Source: Pseudomonadota bacterium
GTDB lineage: Bacteria; Pseudomonadota; Alphaproteobacteria; Parvibaculales; Parvibaculaceae
NCBI GenBank assembly: GCA_021780275.1
Contig: JAJXZC010000593.1
Coordinates: 1 to 6,797, forward strand
Direction of reading: 5' to 3'
Length of the DNA: 6,797 bases
A program made the position numbers and the translations under genes. Below the pieces are notes generated by a model. It had not been told where the DNA came from, searched no databases, and saw only the letters and a list, made by a program, of their open reading frames with translations. Position 1 is the first letter of the stretch. Each line of letters begins with the position of its first letter. Positions 1 through 5,289 of this stretch are shown one piece after another.

Positions 1-132
1 ATATTTCTAAAGAGAAAAATATTAGACATCTACAAATTTCGGCCGATCTATTGGCCGATCTTGAGTCGGCACGACGCTCCCCGATATGGCCGAATACAAT
101 TTCGCTCAACCCATTGAATTAAAAACATAAAT
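1..132. repeat. AT-rich element interior with GGCCGA repeats
   Basis: No gene is visible to the left of the integrase. The stretch is AT-rich and carries GGCCGA at 41-46, 53-58 and 88-93. The first two are exactly 12 bp apart, and the first sits in the 8-bp palindrome TCGGCCGA (39-46). Two related copies follow at 153-158 (GGCCGG) and 165-170 (GGCCGA), again 12 bp apart, inside the adjoining hairpin. An imperfect AT-rich inverted repeat (ATATTT at 1-6, AAATAT at 17-22) lies at the edge. Spacing near one helical turn suggests protein-binding sites, for example for an element regulator, but that is inference. Confidence 0.4.
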
Positions 133-174
133 GTAAACAAAAGGTCGAATCTGGCCGGTTTTCTGGCCGACCTT
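133..174 (-). terminator. Rho-independent-like terminator after integrase
   Basis: Read on the minus strand, 7-bp arms AAGGTCG (174-168) and CGACCTT (147-141) can pair. A nested GGCC/GGCC pairing lies inside, and the run TTTTGTTT follows directly. It begins about 40 nt past the integrase stop, where a transcript end is expected. The large asymmetric loop and interrupted U-tract keep confidence moderate. Confidence 0.5.
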
Positions 175-213
175 CGACTGAAACCACTCACAATCCACGG
201 ACAGACCAAAAAG

Positions 214-1245
214 CTATCTCGTCCGCAACAAGCCCGTCAGATGCATCTCCCACGCCGCGATGGCTTCACGCATCTCATCCTCATAGGCATGCCGGTTATA
301 GATGGCCGCAATGCCTGAAATCGAACCAGAGGCATGGTTGAGCAGTTTCTCGACCACATGGAGCGGCACCTTGAGCGCAGCAAGGTTCGTCGCAAAGGTG
401 CGACGCAGGTCATGCAACGTCCAGTGCTCTGCAATCGGACAGAGCTTGTCGAGCGCGTGTTTTGCCGTCGACCAATTGTTGTACGACACGCCGGTATCGT
501 TCCGCGTCGGGAAGAGCAAACCTTCCTTCGGTCGAAGGGCGATCATCTGCGCCACCATCGAACCGTAGGGGAACGTATGCTCCCGGCTGTTCTTGGTGAG
601 CGCCGGAGGCAGTGTGATCGTTTGTTTTTTCGTGTCGATGTAGTCCGCCCGCAACGACGCGATCTCGTTGAGACGCTGCCCGGTGAGGAGGAGCATCTTC
701 ACGATTGCTCCATAGGCACCGAGTTCCGAAGTTGCGCGAAACACGCGGACGAGTTCGTCGTCGCTTAGCACGCGCGTCCGCGAAACATACTTCGCCGGAA
801 GTTGCAACCCTTCGCACGGACTGTGCCGCAGGTAGCGGCGTCGGCAAGCCCATCGAAAGAAGGTCCGGATCGCGGTGAAGGCATGATTGCATTCTCCTGG
901 CCGGTCGATGAGGCTATCGATCACGTTTACGATTTGCCCAGTGGTGATGTCCTCCAGATGACGGCGTCGAAAGCGCGGCAAGAAGTGGCGTTTCAAAAGC
1001 CGTTCTGTTTCCGCCGCCGTGCTCGGCTTGTTGTTTTGCGCGCAATGCATCTTGAAGAACACCTCGATCGCATCCTCGAATGCGATCGAGTTATGGCCAT
1101 GTTTGTTGAGTGTAGCTTCCGCAAGAAGCGTTCTTGCAATTTCTCTCGCTTTCGCAAGCGAAAGGAGCGGATAACGCCCGATCGTGACGCGCTTGCGACG
1201 CTCCCCATACATGACCGTGAAGCTCTTCGCTCCACCGGCGCTCAC
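214..1245 (-). CDS. P4-type tyrosine recombinase/integrase, N-terminally truncated
   Basis: Site-specific DNA recombinase that would insert or excise the element at its left flank. The 343 residues read from GTG at 1245 include the later part of the DUF4102-type N-terminal domain (VTIGRYPLLSLAKAREIA, about 20-37), a SAM-like core-binding domain (about 53-145) and a catalytic domain (about 158-340). The active-site set is visible: R191 in TGQRLNEIASLR, HDLR at 278-281 (H278, R281), H304 in LLNHAS, and the probable nucleophile Y316 in YNRH. The catalytic half therefore looks intact. Relatives are about 380-420 residues and begin with a stretch that is missing here but is encoded in another frame at 1242-1349. 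Restoring one base near 1256 would give about 378 residues. The GTG overlaps the upstream stop (GTGA), so translational coupling could still yield a shortened protein. It probably lost full arm-site binding. Frameshift or sequencing error are both possible. Confidence 0.93.
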   Translation of the reverse strand: MSAGGAKSFTVMYGERRKRVTIGRYPLLSLAKAREIARTLLAEATLNKHGHNSIAFEDAIEVFFKMHCAQNNKPSTAAETERLLKRHFLPRFRRRHLEDITTGQIVNVIDSLIDRPGECNHAFTAIRTFFRWACRRRYLRHSPCEGLQLPAKYVSRTRVLSDDELVRVFRATSELGAYGAIVKMLLLTGQRLNEIASLRADYIDTKKQTITLPPALTKNSREHTFPYGSMVAQMIALRPKEGLLFPTRNDTGVSYNNWSTAKHALDKLCPIAEHWTLHDLRRTFATNLAALKVPLHVVEKLLNHASGSISGIAAIYNRHAYEDEMREAIAAWEMHLTGLLRTR

Positions 1246-1349
1246 GCGGCAACCGAGGACGGCAGCGCATCGTCCCAGTATGTGCGCTGCCCTTGCGTCG
1301 GCGCTTTGAGACTCTTGATCGTGATGTCAGTGAGATGCGCGCGCGGCAA
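1242..1349 (-). pseudogene. Frameshifted N-terminal piece of the integrase
   Basis: A 35-codon frame starts at TTG (1349-1347) and ends at TGA (1244-1242). It encodes the classic start of P4-like integrases: LTDITIKSLKAP, then GQRTYWDDALP. Family members continue with GFGVRVS. Here the reading changes to SSVAA-stop, while the integrase frame continues as FGCRVSAGGAKSF. Adding one T near 1256 fuses the two pieces as DALPSFGCRVSAGG. An SD-like AAGAGA (1360-1355) lies 5 nt before the TTG. The piece is too well matched to the family to be chance. Whether the lesion is real or a sequencing error cannot be told from one sequence. Confidence 0.75.
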
Positions 1350-1350
1350 A

Positions 1351-1371
1351 TTAGTCTCTTCTTAGTCTCTT
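1351..1371. repeat. Tandem 10-bp repeat TTAGTCTCTT upstream of integrase
   Basis: Two perfect copies of TTAGTCTCTT lie at 1351-1360 and 1362-1371, with an 11-bp period, so both face the same side of the helix. An inverted core (GAGACT) is at 1308-1313 inside the integrase start region. Direct repeats between an integrase gene and its attachment site are typical of arm-type integrase-binding sites. The left copy also contains the integrase SD, so binding could repress its translation or transcription. Function is inferred from position and spacing only. Confidence 0.5.
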
Positions 1372-1490
1372 TAAGAGGACGTGTAGGCGCGTTTTTCCAT
1401 GTATACCTATGTACCCCCAAAACTCAAAAAAGACAATAAATATAAGGGTTTAGAGCAGCTATGTTCCACGGTGAAAAGGCGGGAATTGCC
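1372..1490. other. Element side of the attachment junction, no gene
   Basis: AT-rich spacer between the integrase region and the tRNA-Leu fragment. Apart from the putative integrase promoter I see no open frame with coding character and no RNA gene. It begins exactly where tRNA similarity stops (1490/1491). It does not encode a tRNA 3' half: on the minus strand there is no anticodon-stem complement, variable arm, T-loop TTCGA or acceptor complement CAGGGGC. Confidence 0.55.
1400..1427 (-). promoter_or_regulatory. Putative sigma70 promoter of the integrase
   Basis: On the minus strand, TTGAGT (1427-1422) is followed after 16 nt by TATACA (1405-1400). The transcript would start near 1393, about 44 nt before the TTG start codon and upstream of the tandem repeats. 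A direct repeat of ATGTA (1399-1403, 1409-1413) overlaps the -10 region. This rests on consensus match and position alone. Confidence 0.4.
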
Positions 1491-1529
1491 ATTTTGAGTC
1501 TGCCGCGTCTACCATTCCGCCACAGGGGC
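1491..1529 (-). tRNA. tRNA-Leu(CAA), 5' half only, disrupted at the anticodon loop
   Basis: On the minus strand, GCCCCTG (acceptor strand, 1529-1523) is followed by TG, the D arm GCG-GAATGGTAGA-CGC (1520-1505), a G, and the anticodon 5' stem GCAGA (1503-1499). The loop CTCAAAA (1498-1492) gives anticodon CAA at 1496-1494. Only one base of the 3' anticodon stem (T1491) fits; the next bases, GGCA, cannot pair with GCAGA, and no further tRNA part follows. This is the 5' half of a tRNA-Leu gene cut at the anticodon loop, a known crossover position for tyrosine integrases. Usually the element restores the 3' half; here it does not, so this copy cannot give a functional tRNA. Confidence 0.8.
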
Positions 1530-1547
1530 CCCTGAAAGGGAGCGCGC

Positions 1548-1576
1548 ATGATAGTCGGCGGCCCGGGCCGATCAAA
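1548..1576 (-). promoter_or_regulatory. Putative promoter of the tRNA-Leu gene
   Basis: On the minus strand, TTTGAT (1576-1571) is followed after 17 nt by TATCAT (1553-1548). Equivalently, TTGATC lies 16 nt upstream. Transcription would start near 1541, about a dozen bases before the tRNA 5' end, a normal leader length. The spacer holds the palindrome GGCCCGGGCC. It implies that the native chromosomal promoter remained with this tRNA half and now reads into the element towards the integrase. Confidence 0.45.
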
Positions 1577-1718
1577 CAAAATGTGCGCGAACCCCGAATC
1601 ATGACCCGGGCCGGCCGCGCACTCCCGGGCTTACCCCTCTCCGGCGGCTTCGATGGACACTCCCCTTCTCCGCCTGCTAAACCCGGATCGCAACCGAGCC
1701 AGCGAACGGGAAGAACCC
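1577..1718. other. GC-rich intergenic stretch before the DedA gene
   Basis: No gene is supported here. CCCGGG palindromes occur at 1605-1610 and 1624-1629, with another at 1563-1568 just outside. An in-frame ATG at 1653 could extend the DedA-family gene by 22 residues, but those residues are polar, charged and unlike the family. An SD-like GGGAAG (1708-1713) lies before the ATG at 1719. I see no convincing promoter for the plus-strand genes. Confidence 0.45.
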
Positions 1719-2300
1719 ATGCTCCGCAGCCTCTATGACTGGACGATCCGACTGGCCGCCCACAGAAACGCCCATTGGGCGCTGGCGGTCGTATCCTTCG
1801 TCGAAAGTTCGGTCTTCCCGATCCCGCCTGATGTCGTGCTCATTCCGATGGTGCTTTCCCAGCGCCACAAGGCCTGGGCCTACGCGGCGATCTGCACCGT
1901 CGCCTCGGTCGTTGGCGGCATCTTCGGCTATGCGATCGGCTACTTCCTCTTCGACACGCTCGGCCAGACCATCCTCAACTTCTATGGCTATCAGGACGCC
2001 TTCGCGAATTTCGCCGCGCGCTATAACGAATATGGCGTCTGGATCGTTCTGGTCGCCGGCTTCACGCCCTTCCCCTACAAGGTCATCACCATCGCGAGCG
2101 GCGTGACGCATCTGAATTTCGCGGTCTTCATGCTGGCGAGCATCGTCGCGCGCGGCGCGCGGTTCTTCATCGTCGCGGGACTGCTCTGGTGGTTCGGCGA
2201 ACCCATCCGCGCCTTCATCGACCGCTATTTCGGACTTTTGTCCTTCGCCTTCATGGCGTTGCTGATCGGCGGCTTCGTGCTGCTACGTTATGTGTTCTGA
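1719..2300 (+). CDS. YqaA-type DedA family membrane protein
   Basis: Inner-membrane protein of the DedA/VTT superfamily. Members have been tied to membrane homeostasis, proton-motive force and, in some cases, lipid-carrier flipping; the substrate of this subgroup is not known. At 193 residues it has the family length. Visible landmarks are E29-S-S-VFPIPPD (E29, D38), the glycine-rich helix GGIFGYAIGYFL (66-77), FTPFPYK (115-121) and ARGARF (144-149) with R145 and R148. The acidic residues near the re-entrant loop and the later arginines match those essential in DedA proteins. About four to five hydrophobic segments are apparent. ATG 1719 is preferred over ATG 1653 because GGGAAG precedes it by 5 nt and the family begins near LYDW. 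It is 58 bp upstream of dsbB and probably co-transcribed with it. Confidence 0.9.
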   Translation: MLRSLYDWTIRLAAHRNAHWALAVVSFVESSVFPIPPDVVLIPMVLSQRHKAWAYAAICTVASVVGGIFGYAIGYFLFDTLGQTILNFYGYQDAFANFAARYNEYGVWIVLVAGFTPFPYKVITIASGVTHLNFAVFMLASIVARGARFFIVAGLLWWFGEPIRAFIDRYFGLLSFAFMALLIGGFVLLRYVF

Positions 2301-2358
2301 GCGCCTGCAACCATAAGCCGCAAGCGACAAGCCCCGCCGCTCATGTTTCAATGACCCC

Positions 2359-2880
2359 ATGCTGGACCGGATTTCCCCCCTGACGATCCCCTGGATCATC
2401 CTTGGCGCGAGCGCCGCGACGCTCGCCGGCGCCTATTTCTTTCAATATGCGCTGGGCTATGCGCCCTGCCATCTCTGCCTCATCGAACGCATTCCCTATT
2501 TCTTCGCCGCCGGTGCCGCGCTTTGCGCGGGCATCCTGTCGCGCGAGGCAAATCTCGGCGTCGCACCCGTCATCTTCATGGCGCTCTGCGCCGCCGCCTT
2601 CGCCATCGGCGCGGGAATTTCGGGCTATCACGCCGGCGTCGAATATGGCTGGTGGCCCGGCCCGTCGAGCTGCACCGGCGGCGGTCTTGTCTCGAACTCG
2701 CTCGAAACTCTGCAGGCGGAGCTTCAGTCCGGCATGCGCACACCGCAATGCGACAAGGCGGCCTGGACGCTTTTCGGCGTTTCGCTCGCCGGTTTCAATT
2801 TCCTGATCTCGCTTGTGCTCCTCGCGCTTTCGGCCTTGCCGGTTCTTCGTTTCGAGCGCGAAGCGCATGGTCTGGACTGA
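2359..2880 (+). CDS. dsbB: Disulfide bond formation protein B (DsbB)
   Basis: Inner-membrane oxidase that re-oxidises periplasmic DsbA and passes the electrons to ubiquinone. The 173 residues hold four hydrophobic helices (about 8-30, 45-60, 68-90, 137-163). The first cysteine pair is C37-H-L-C40 in APCHLCLIER, followed by R44, equivalent to the quinone-associated Arg48 of E. coli. The second periplasmic loop carries the other pair, C105 (PSSCTGG) and C131 (TPQCDKAAW), close to the spacing of E. coli Cys104/Cys130. All four catalytic cysteines are therefore present. No strong SD is seen before ATG 2359. Its 3' end leads directly into coq7, whose SD begins at the base after the stop. That makes a tight operon with the enzyme that completes the quinone DsbB uses. 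Confidence 0.93.
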   Translation: MLDRISPLTIPWIILGASAATLAGAYFFQYALGYAPCHLCLIERIPYFFAAGAALCAGILSREANLGVAPVIFMALCAAAFAIGAGISGYHAGVEYGWWPGPSSCTGGGLVSNSLETLQAELQSGMRTPQCDKAAWTLFGVSLAGFNFLISLVLLALSALPVLRFEREAHGLD

Positions 2881-2893
2881 GGAGGCAACGCCG

Positions 2894-3481
2894 ATGCCGA
2901 TGCAACCCCGCAAGTCGCCCCGCCCCCGTTCCGCGCAGCCCGGCCGCGGGCGCGGCACCGCGATCGAGGAGATCATTCGCGTCGACCATGCCGGCGAATA
3001 CGGCGCGGTGCGCATCTATGCGGGCCAGCTTGCCGTCTTCAAATATCTGTCCGGCCGCAAGGACACGGTCGAGGCGCTGGAGCGCATGTCGAAGGATGAG
3101 GAACTGCATCTCGCCCGCTTCAACGACCTCATCAACGAGCGTGGCGTGAGGCCGACGGCCTTCGCGCCGATCTGGCATGTGGCGGGCTTCGCGCTCGGCG
3201 CCGCGACCGCGCTGATGGGCGAGAAGGCGGCGCATGCCTGCACGGAAGCCGTCGAGGACGTGATCGATGGTCATTATGCGGCGCAGGTGAAGAAGCTCGA
3301 CGGCATGGACGGGGCCGAAGCGCCGCTTCGCGAAACCATCGAGCGCTTCCGGCTGGAGGAAGTGCATCATCGCGACGAGGCGATCGCGAAAGGCGCGAAG
3401 GACGCGCCGGGCTACCCGCTGCTCTCGACCGTCATCAGAGCCGGCTGCCGCCTCGCGATCCGGCTGTCGGAAAAGGTCTGA
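2894..3481 (+). CDS. coq7: Demethoxyubiquinone hydroxylase COQ7 family (diiron)
   Basis: Catalyses hydroxylation of demethoxyubiquinone, the penultimate step of ubiquinone synthesis, as a membrane-associated ferritin-like diiron monooxygenase. In the 195-residue product the iron ligands are recognisable in four helices: E35 in DHAGEYGA, ExxH in KDEELHL (E69, H72), E121 in CTEAVEDV, and EEVHH (E155/E156 with H158/H159). After the first 21 residues the protein matches the family throughout. That start is rich in Arg, Pro and Ser and looks disordered. ATG 2894 is chosen because GGAGG (2881-2885) lies 8 nt before it; ATG 2900 is a possible alternative, and starts at 2813 or 2867 would overlap dsbB without an SD. 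Spacing to dsbB is 13 bp. It ends 9 bp from the convergent HNH gene. Confidence 0.95.
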   Translation: MPMQPRKSPRPRSAQPGRGRGTAIEEIIRVDHAGEYGAVRIYAGQLAVFKYLSGRKDTVEALERMSKDEELHLARFNDLINERGVRPTAFAPIWHVAGFALGAATALMGEKAAHACTEAVEDVIDGHYAAQVKKLDGMDGAEAPLRETIERFRLEEVHHRDEAIAKGAKDAPGYPLLSTVIRAGCRLAIRLSEKV

Positions 3482-3490
3482 GGCCGGTTC

Positions 3491-4051
3491 TTACGGCTCG
3501 AGCTCGCTGTCCCAGTAGAGATAGTCCTGCCAGCTCTCATGCAGATAGTTCGGCGGAAAATGCCTGCCGTTCTTGTGCAGGTCGCTCACGGTCGGCCGGT
3601 AGGGCTTCTGCAGCGGAAACATTTCCGCCTGCGCCGGCATCTGCCCGCCCTTCTTGAGATTGCAGGGCGCGCAGGCCGTCACCACATTTTCCCATGTCGT
3701 CTGGCCGCCGCGCGAACGCGGGATCACGTGATCGAAAGTGAGATCGTGACGGAAGCCGCAATACTGGCAGGCGAAACGGTCGCGCAGGAAAAGGTTGAAC
3801 CTCGTGAAGGCGGGGAACCGCGCGGGCTTCACATAGGATTTGAGCGAGACGACGCTCGGCAGCTGCATTTCGAAAGAGGGCGAGCGCACGAAAGTGTCGT
3901 AGCTCGACACGATGTTCACACGATCCATGAACACCGCCTTGATCGTGTCCTGCCAGGACCAGAGCGAGAGCGGGTAATAGCTGAGCGGCCTGTAATCCGC
4001 ATTCAGCACCAGGGCCGGACAACTATCCGGATTGGCAAACGAACCGTGCAC
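3491..4051 (-). CDS. HNH endonuclease family protein
   Basis: Predicted metal-dependent nuclease of the HNH/McrA-like class, 186 residues, of a type widely conserved on alphaproteobacterial chromosomes; its physiological job is not established. The HNH core lies at about 85-132. It contains zinc-knuckle cysteines C95-x-x-C98 (ACQYCG), then LTFDHVIPRSRGG with H107, ENVV with N122, and a second knuckle C127-x-x-C130 followed by N131. The N-terminal 80 residues (VLNADYRPLSYYPLSLWSW) are typical of this subfamily. The start is GTG 4051, supported by AGGAGG (4062-4057) 5 nt upstream. It is convergent with coq7 and divergent from gluQ, so it is likely a single-gene unit under its own promoter. I see no partner methylase, so a restriction role is not supported. 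Confidence 0.92.
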   Translation of the reverse strand: MHGSFANPDSCPALVLNADYRPLSYYPLSLWSWQDTIKAVFMDRVNIVSSYDTFVRSPSFEMQLPSVVSLKSYVKPARFPAFTRFNLFLRDRFACQYCGFRHDLTFDHVIPRSRGGQTTWENVVTACAPCNLKKGGQMPAQAEMFPLQKPYRPTVSDLHKNGRHFPPNYLHESWQDYLYWDSELEP

Positions 4052-4113
4052 GCCGCCCTCCTGGGAACGCCCACGCCCGACATAGGACTGCGTCCCGAAT
4101 TGTCACTGACCTT

Positions 4114-4141
4114 ACTATATCTTGTGCAACGGCTTTGTGAA
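4114..4141 (-). promoter_or_regulatory. Putative sigma70 promoter of the HNH gene
   Basis: On the minus strand, TTCACA (4141-4136; 5 of 6 to TTGACA) is followed after 16 nt by TATAGT (4119-4114; 5 of 6 to TATAAT). Transcription would start near 4107, giving a leader of about 56 nt before the GTG at 4051. It is the best promoter match in the divergent interval to gluQ. Confidence 0.5.
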
Positions 4142-4250
4142 GCCACTCGGCTTGGGTTCCGTTCCGATCCCGGTTCCATGTCGCCGCTCGTCGGCCGCGT
4201 CCCGTTGGGCTATAAAGGCGGGCCCCCAACGAAGCGCCGGCCCCGCCCCC

Positions 4251-5153
4251 ATGCCCTCGACCGATGAAAGACGCGACGTTCTGCGCTTCGCGCCGAGCCC
4301 GAACGGCTGGCTGCATCTCGGTCACGCCTATTCCGCCCTCTTTGCCTTCGAGACGGCGAAGGCGCTGGGCGGGCGCTTTCTGCTGCGCATCGAGGACATC
4401 GACATCGGCCGGTGCCGGGCGGAATACGAACGGGGCATCTATGAGGATCTCGCCTGGCTCGGCCTCACCTGGGAAGAGCCGGTGCGCCGCCAGTCCGAAC
4501 ACTTCGCCGATTACGAAAAGGCGCTGAAGCGCCTGCGCGACATGGACCTCGTCTATCCCTGTTTCGCGACCCGCAAGGAGATCGCCGACGCGATCAAGGC
4601 GGCGGGGATCGGCCTCAGGCACTGGCCGAGCGATCCCGACGGCGCACCGCTCTATCCCGGCCTCTACAAGGACCTGCCCCGGGCGGAACTCAATCGCCTG
4701 ATGTGGGAAGGCCGGACCTATGCCTGGCGCCTCGACGTGGAAAAGGCCCTGGCGGTCGCCGAGAAGAAGGCAGGCGGTCCGATCACCTTCCTTGAGGAAC
4801 ATGGCGGCCCGCGCGGCGAAAAGGGCCGCCTCGCGATCGACCCCGCCATCTTCGGCGACGTCGTCATCGCCCGCAAGGACGTGCCGACGAGCTATCACCT
4901 CGCCGTCACCGTCGACGATGCGATACAGGGCGTGACGCTGGTGACGCGCGGACAGGACCTCTTTCCCGCGACCTATGTCCACCGCCTCCTTCAGGTGCTG
5001 CTCGACCTGCCGGAGCCGCGCTACCGCCACCACCCGCTGGTTCGCGACGAGACGGGGCGCCGCCTTTCCAAGAGCGCCCGCGACATGGGCCTGCGCGAAC
5101 TCCGCGCGCATGGCATGACGCCCGGAGAAGTCCGCAAGCTCGCCGGGATATGA
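4251..5153 (+). CDS. gluQ: Glutamyl-Q tRNA(Asp) synthetase
   Basis: A class I synthetase-like enzyme that attaches glutamate to the queuosine base at position 34 of tRNA-Asp rather than to a tRNA 3' end. The 300-residue product is a GluRS catalytic domain without the anticodon-binding domain, as expected. It shows FAPSPNGWLHLGHAYSAL with the HIGH-type motif HLGH (22-25), RIEDID (46-51) and the KMSKS-type loop LSKS (272-275). The zinc-binding site of E. coli GluQRS (CxC...Y...C) is degenerate: C104 remains, but the second Cys position is A106 and the last is Y139 (YPGLYK, usually YPGTCR). ATG 4251 fits the family start; an extension to 4122 is unlike the family. No SD is seen and the preceding bases are C-rich. 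A TATAAA at 4211-4216 could be a -10 but has no good -35. Divergent from the HNH gene. Confidence 0.95.
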   Translation: MPSTDERRDVLRFAPSPNGWLHLGHAYSALFAFETAKALGGRFLLRIEDIDIGRCRAEYERGIYEDLAWLGLTWEEPVRRQSEHFADYEKALKRLRDMDLVYPCFATRKEIADAIKAAGIGLRHWPSDPDGAPLYPGLYKDLPRAELNRLMWEGRTYAWRLDVEKALAVAEKKAGGPITFLEEHGGPRGEKGRLAIDPAIFGDVVIARKDVPTSYHLAVTVDDAIQGVTLVTRGQDLFPATYVHRLLQVLLDLPEPRYRHHPLVRDETGRRLSKSARDMGLRELRAHGMTPGEVRKLAGI

Positions 5154-5188
5154 CGGGGTCGGCCCACATACCCCACCCCCCTCCGCGC

Positions 5189-5213
5189 GCCAGGAGGCAA
5201 CCGCCTGACTGGC
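5189..5213 (+). terminator. Stem-loop downstream of gluQ, possible terminator
   Basis: GCCAG (5189-5193) pairs with CTGGC (5209-5213). Inside it, AGGC (5195-5198) pairs with GCCT (5203-5206) around the loop AACC, with small bulges between. It lies 36 bp after the gluQ stop and before the acyltransferase. It is followed by CCGTTTCC rather than a proper U-tract, so intrinsic termination would be weak. Confidence 0.35.
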
Positions 5214-5289
5214 CCGTTTCCTGCTCCGCACCTTCCGAAAGCATGGAAAGCGTCTCCGCATGGGACGCCCGCATCTCGGGAGATGGTAA

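Noticed and set aside
1..213. CRISPR-like array in the GGCCGA repeats
   Set aside because: Repeat units are only 6-8 bp with irregular spacing and no spacer structure.
1308..1498. Group I intron in the tRNA-Leu anticodon loop
   Set aside because: The tRNA breaks at the usual intron position, and AGAGACTA motifs resemble the R element with a complementary AGTCTC further on. But the motif is a tandem repeat, the supposed S element is conserved integrase coding sequence (IKSLK), and no tRNA 3' exon follows.
1653..1718. Earlier ATG for the DedA-family gene
   Set aside because: The 22 added residues are charged and unlike the family, while ATG 1719 has an SD-like GGGAAG.
2189..2383. 64-codon plus-strand frame bridging the DedA gene and dsbB
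   Set aside because: Mostly the out-of-frame shadow of the DedA gene; composition and position give no support.
3491..4051. HNH gene as part of a restriction or defence system
   Set aside because: No methylase, helicase or other defence partner is in view, and the subfamily is common on chromosomes outside islands.
4122..4250. N-terminal extension of gluQ
   Set aside because: The 43 extra residues lack family similarity and would overlap the HNH promoter; the family starts near ATG 4251.
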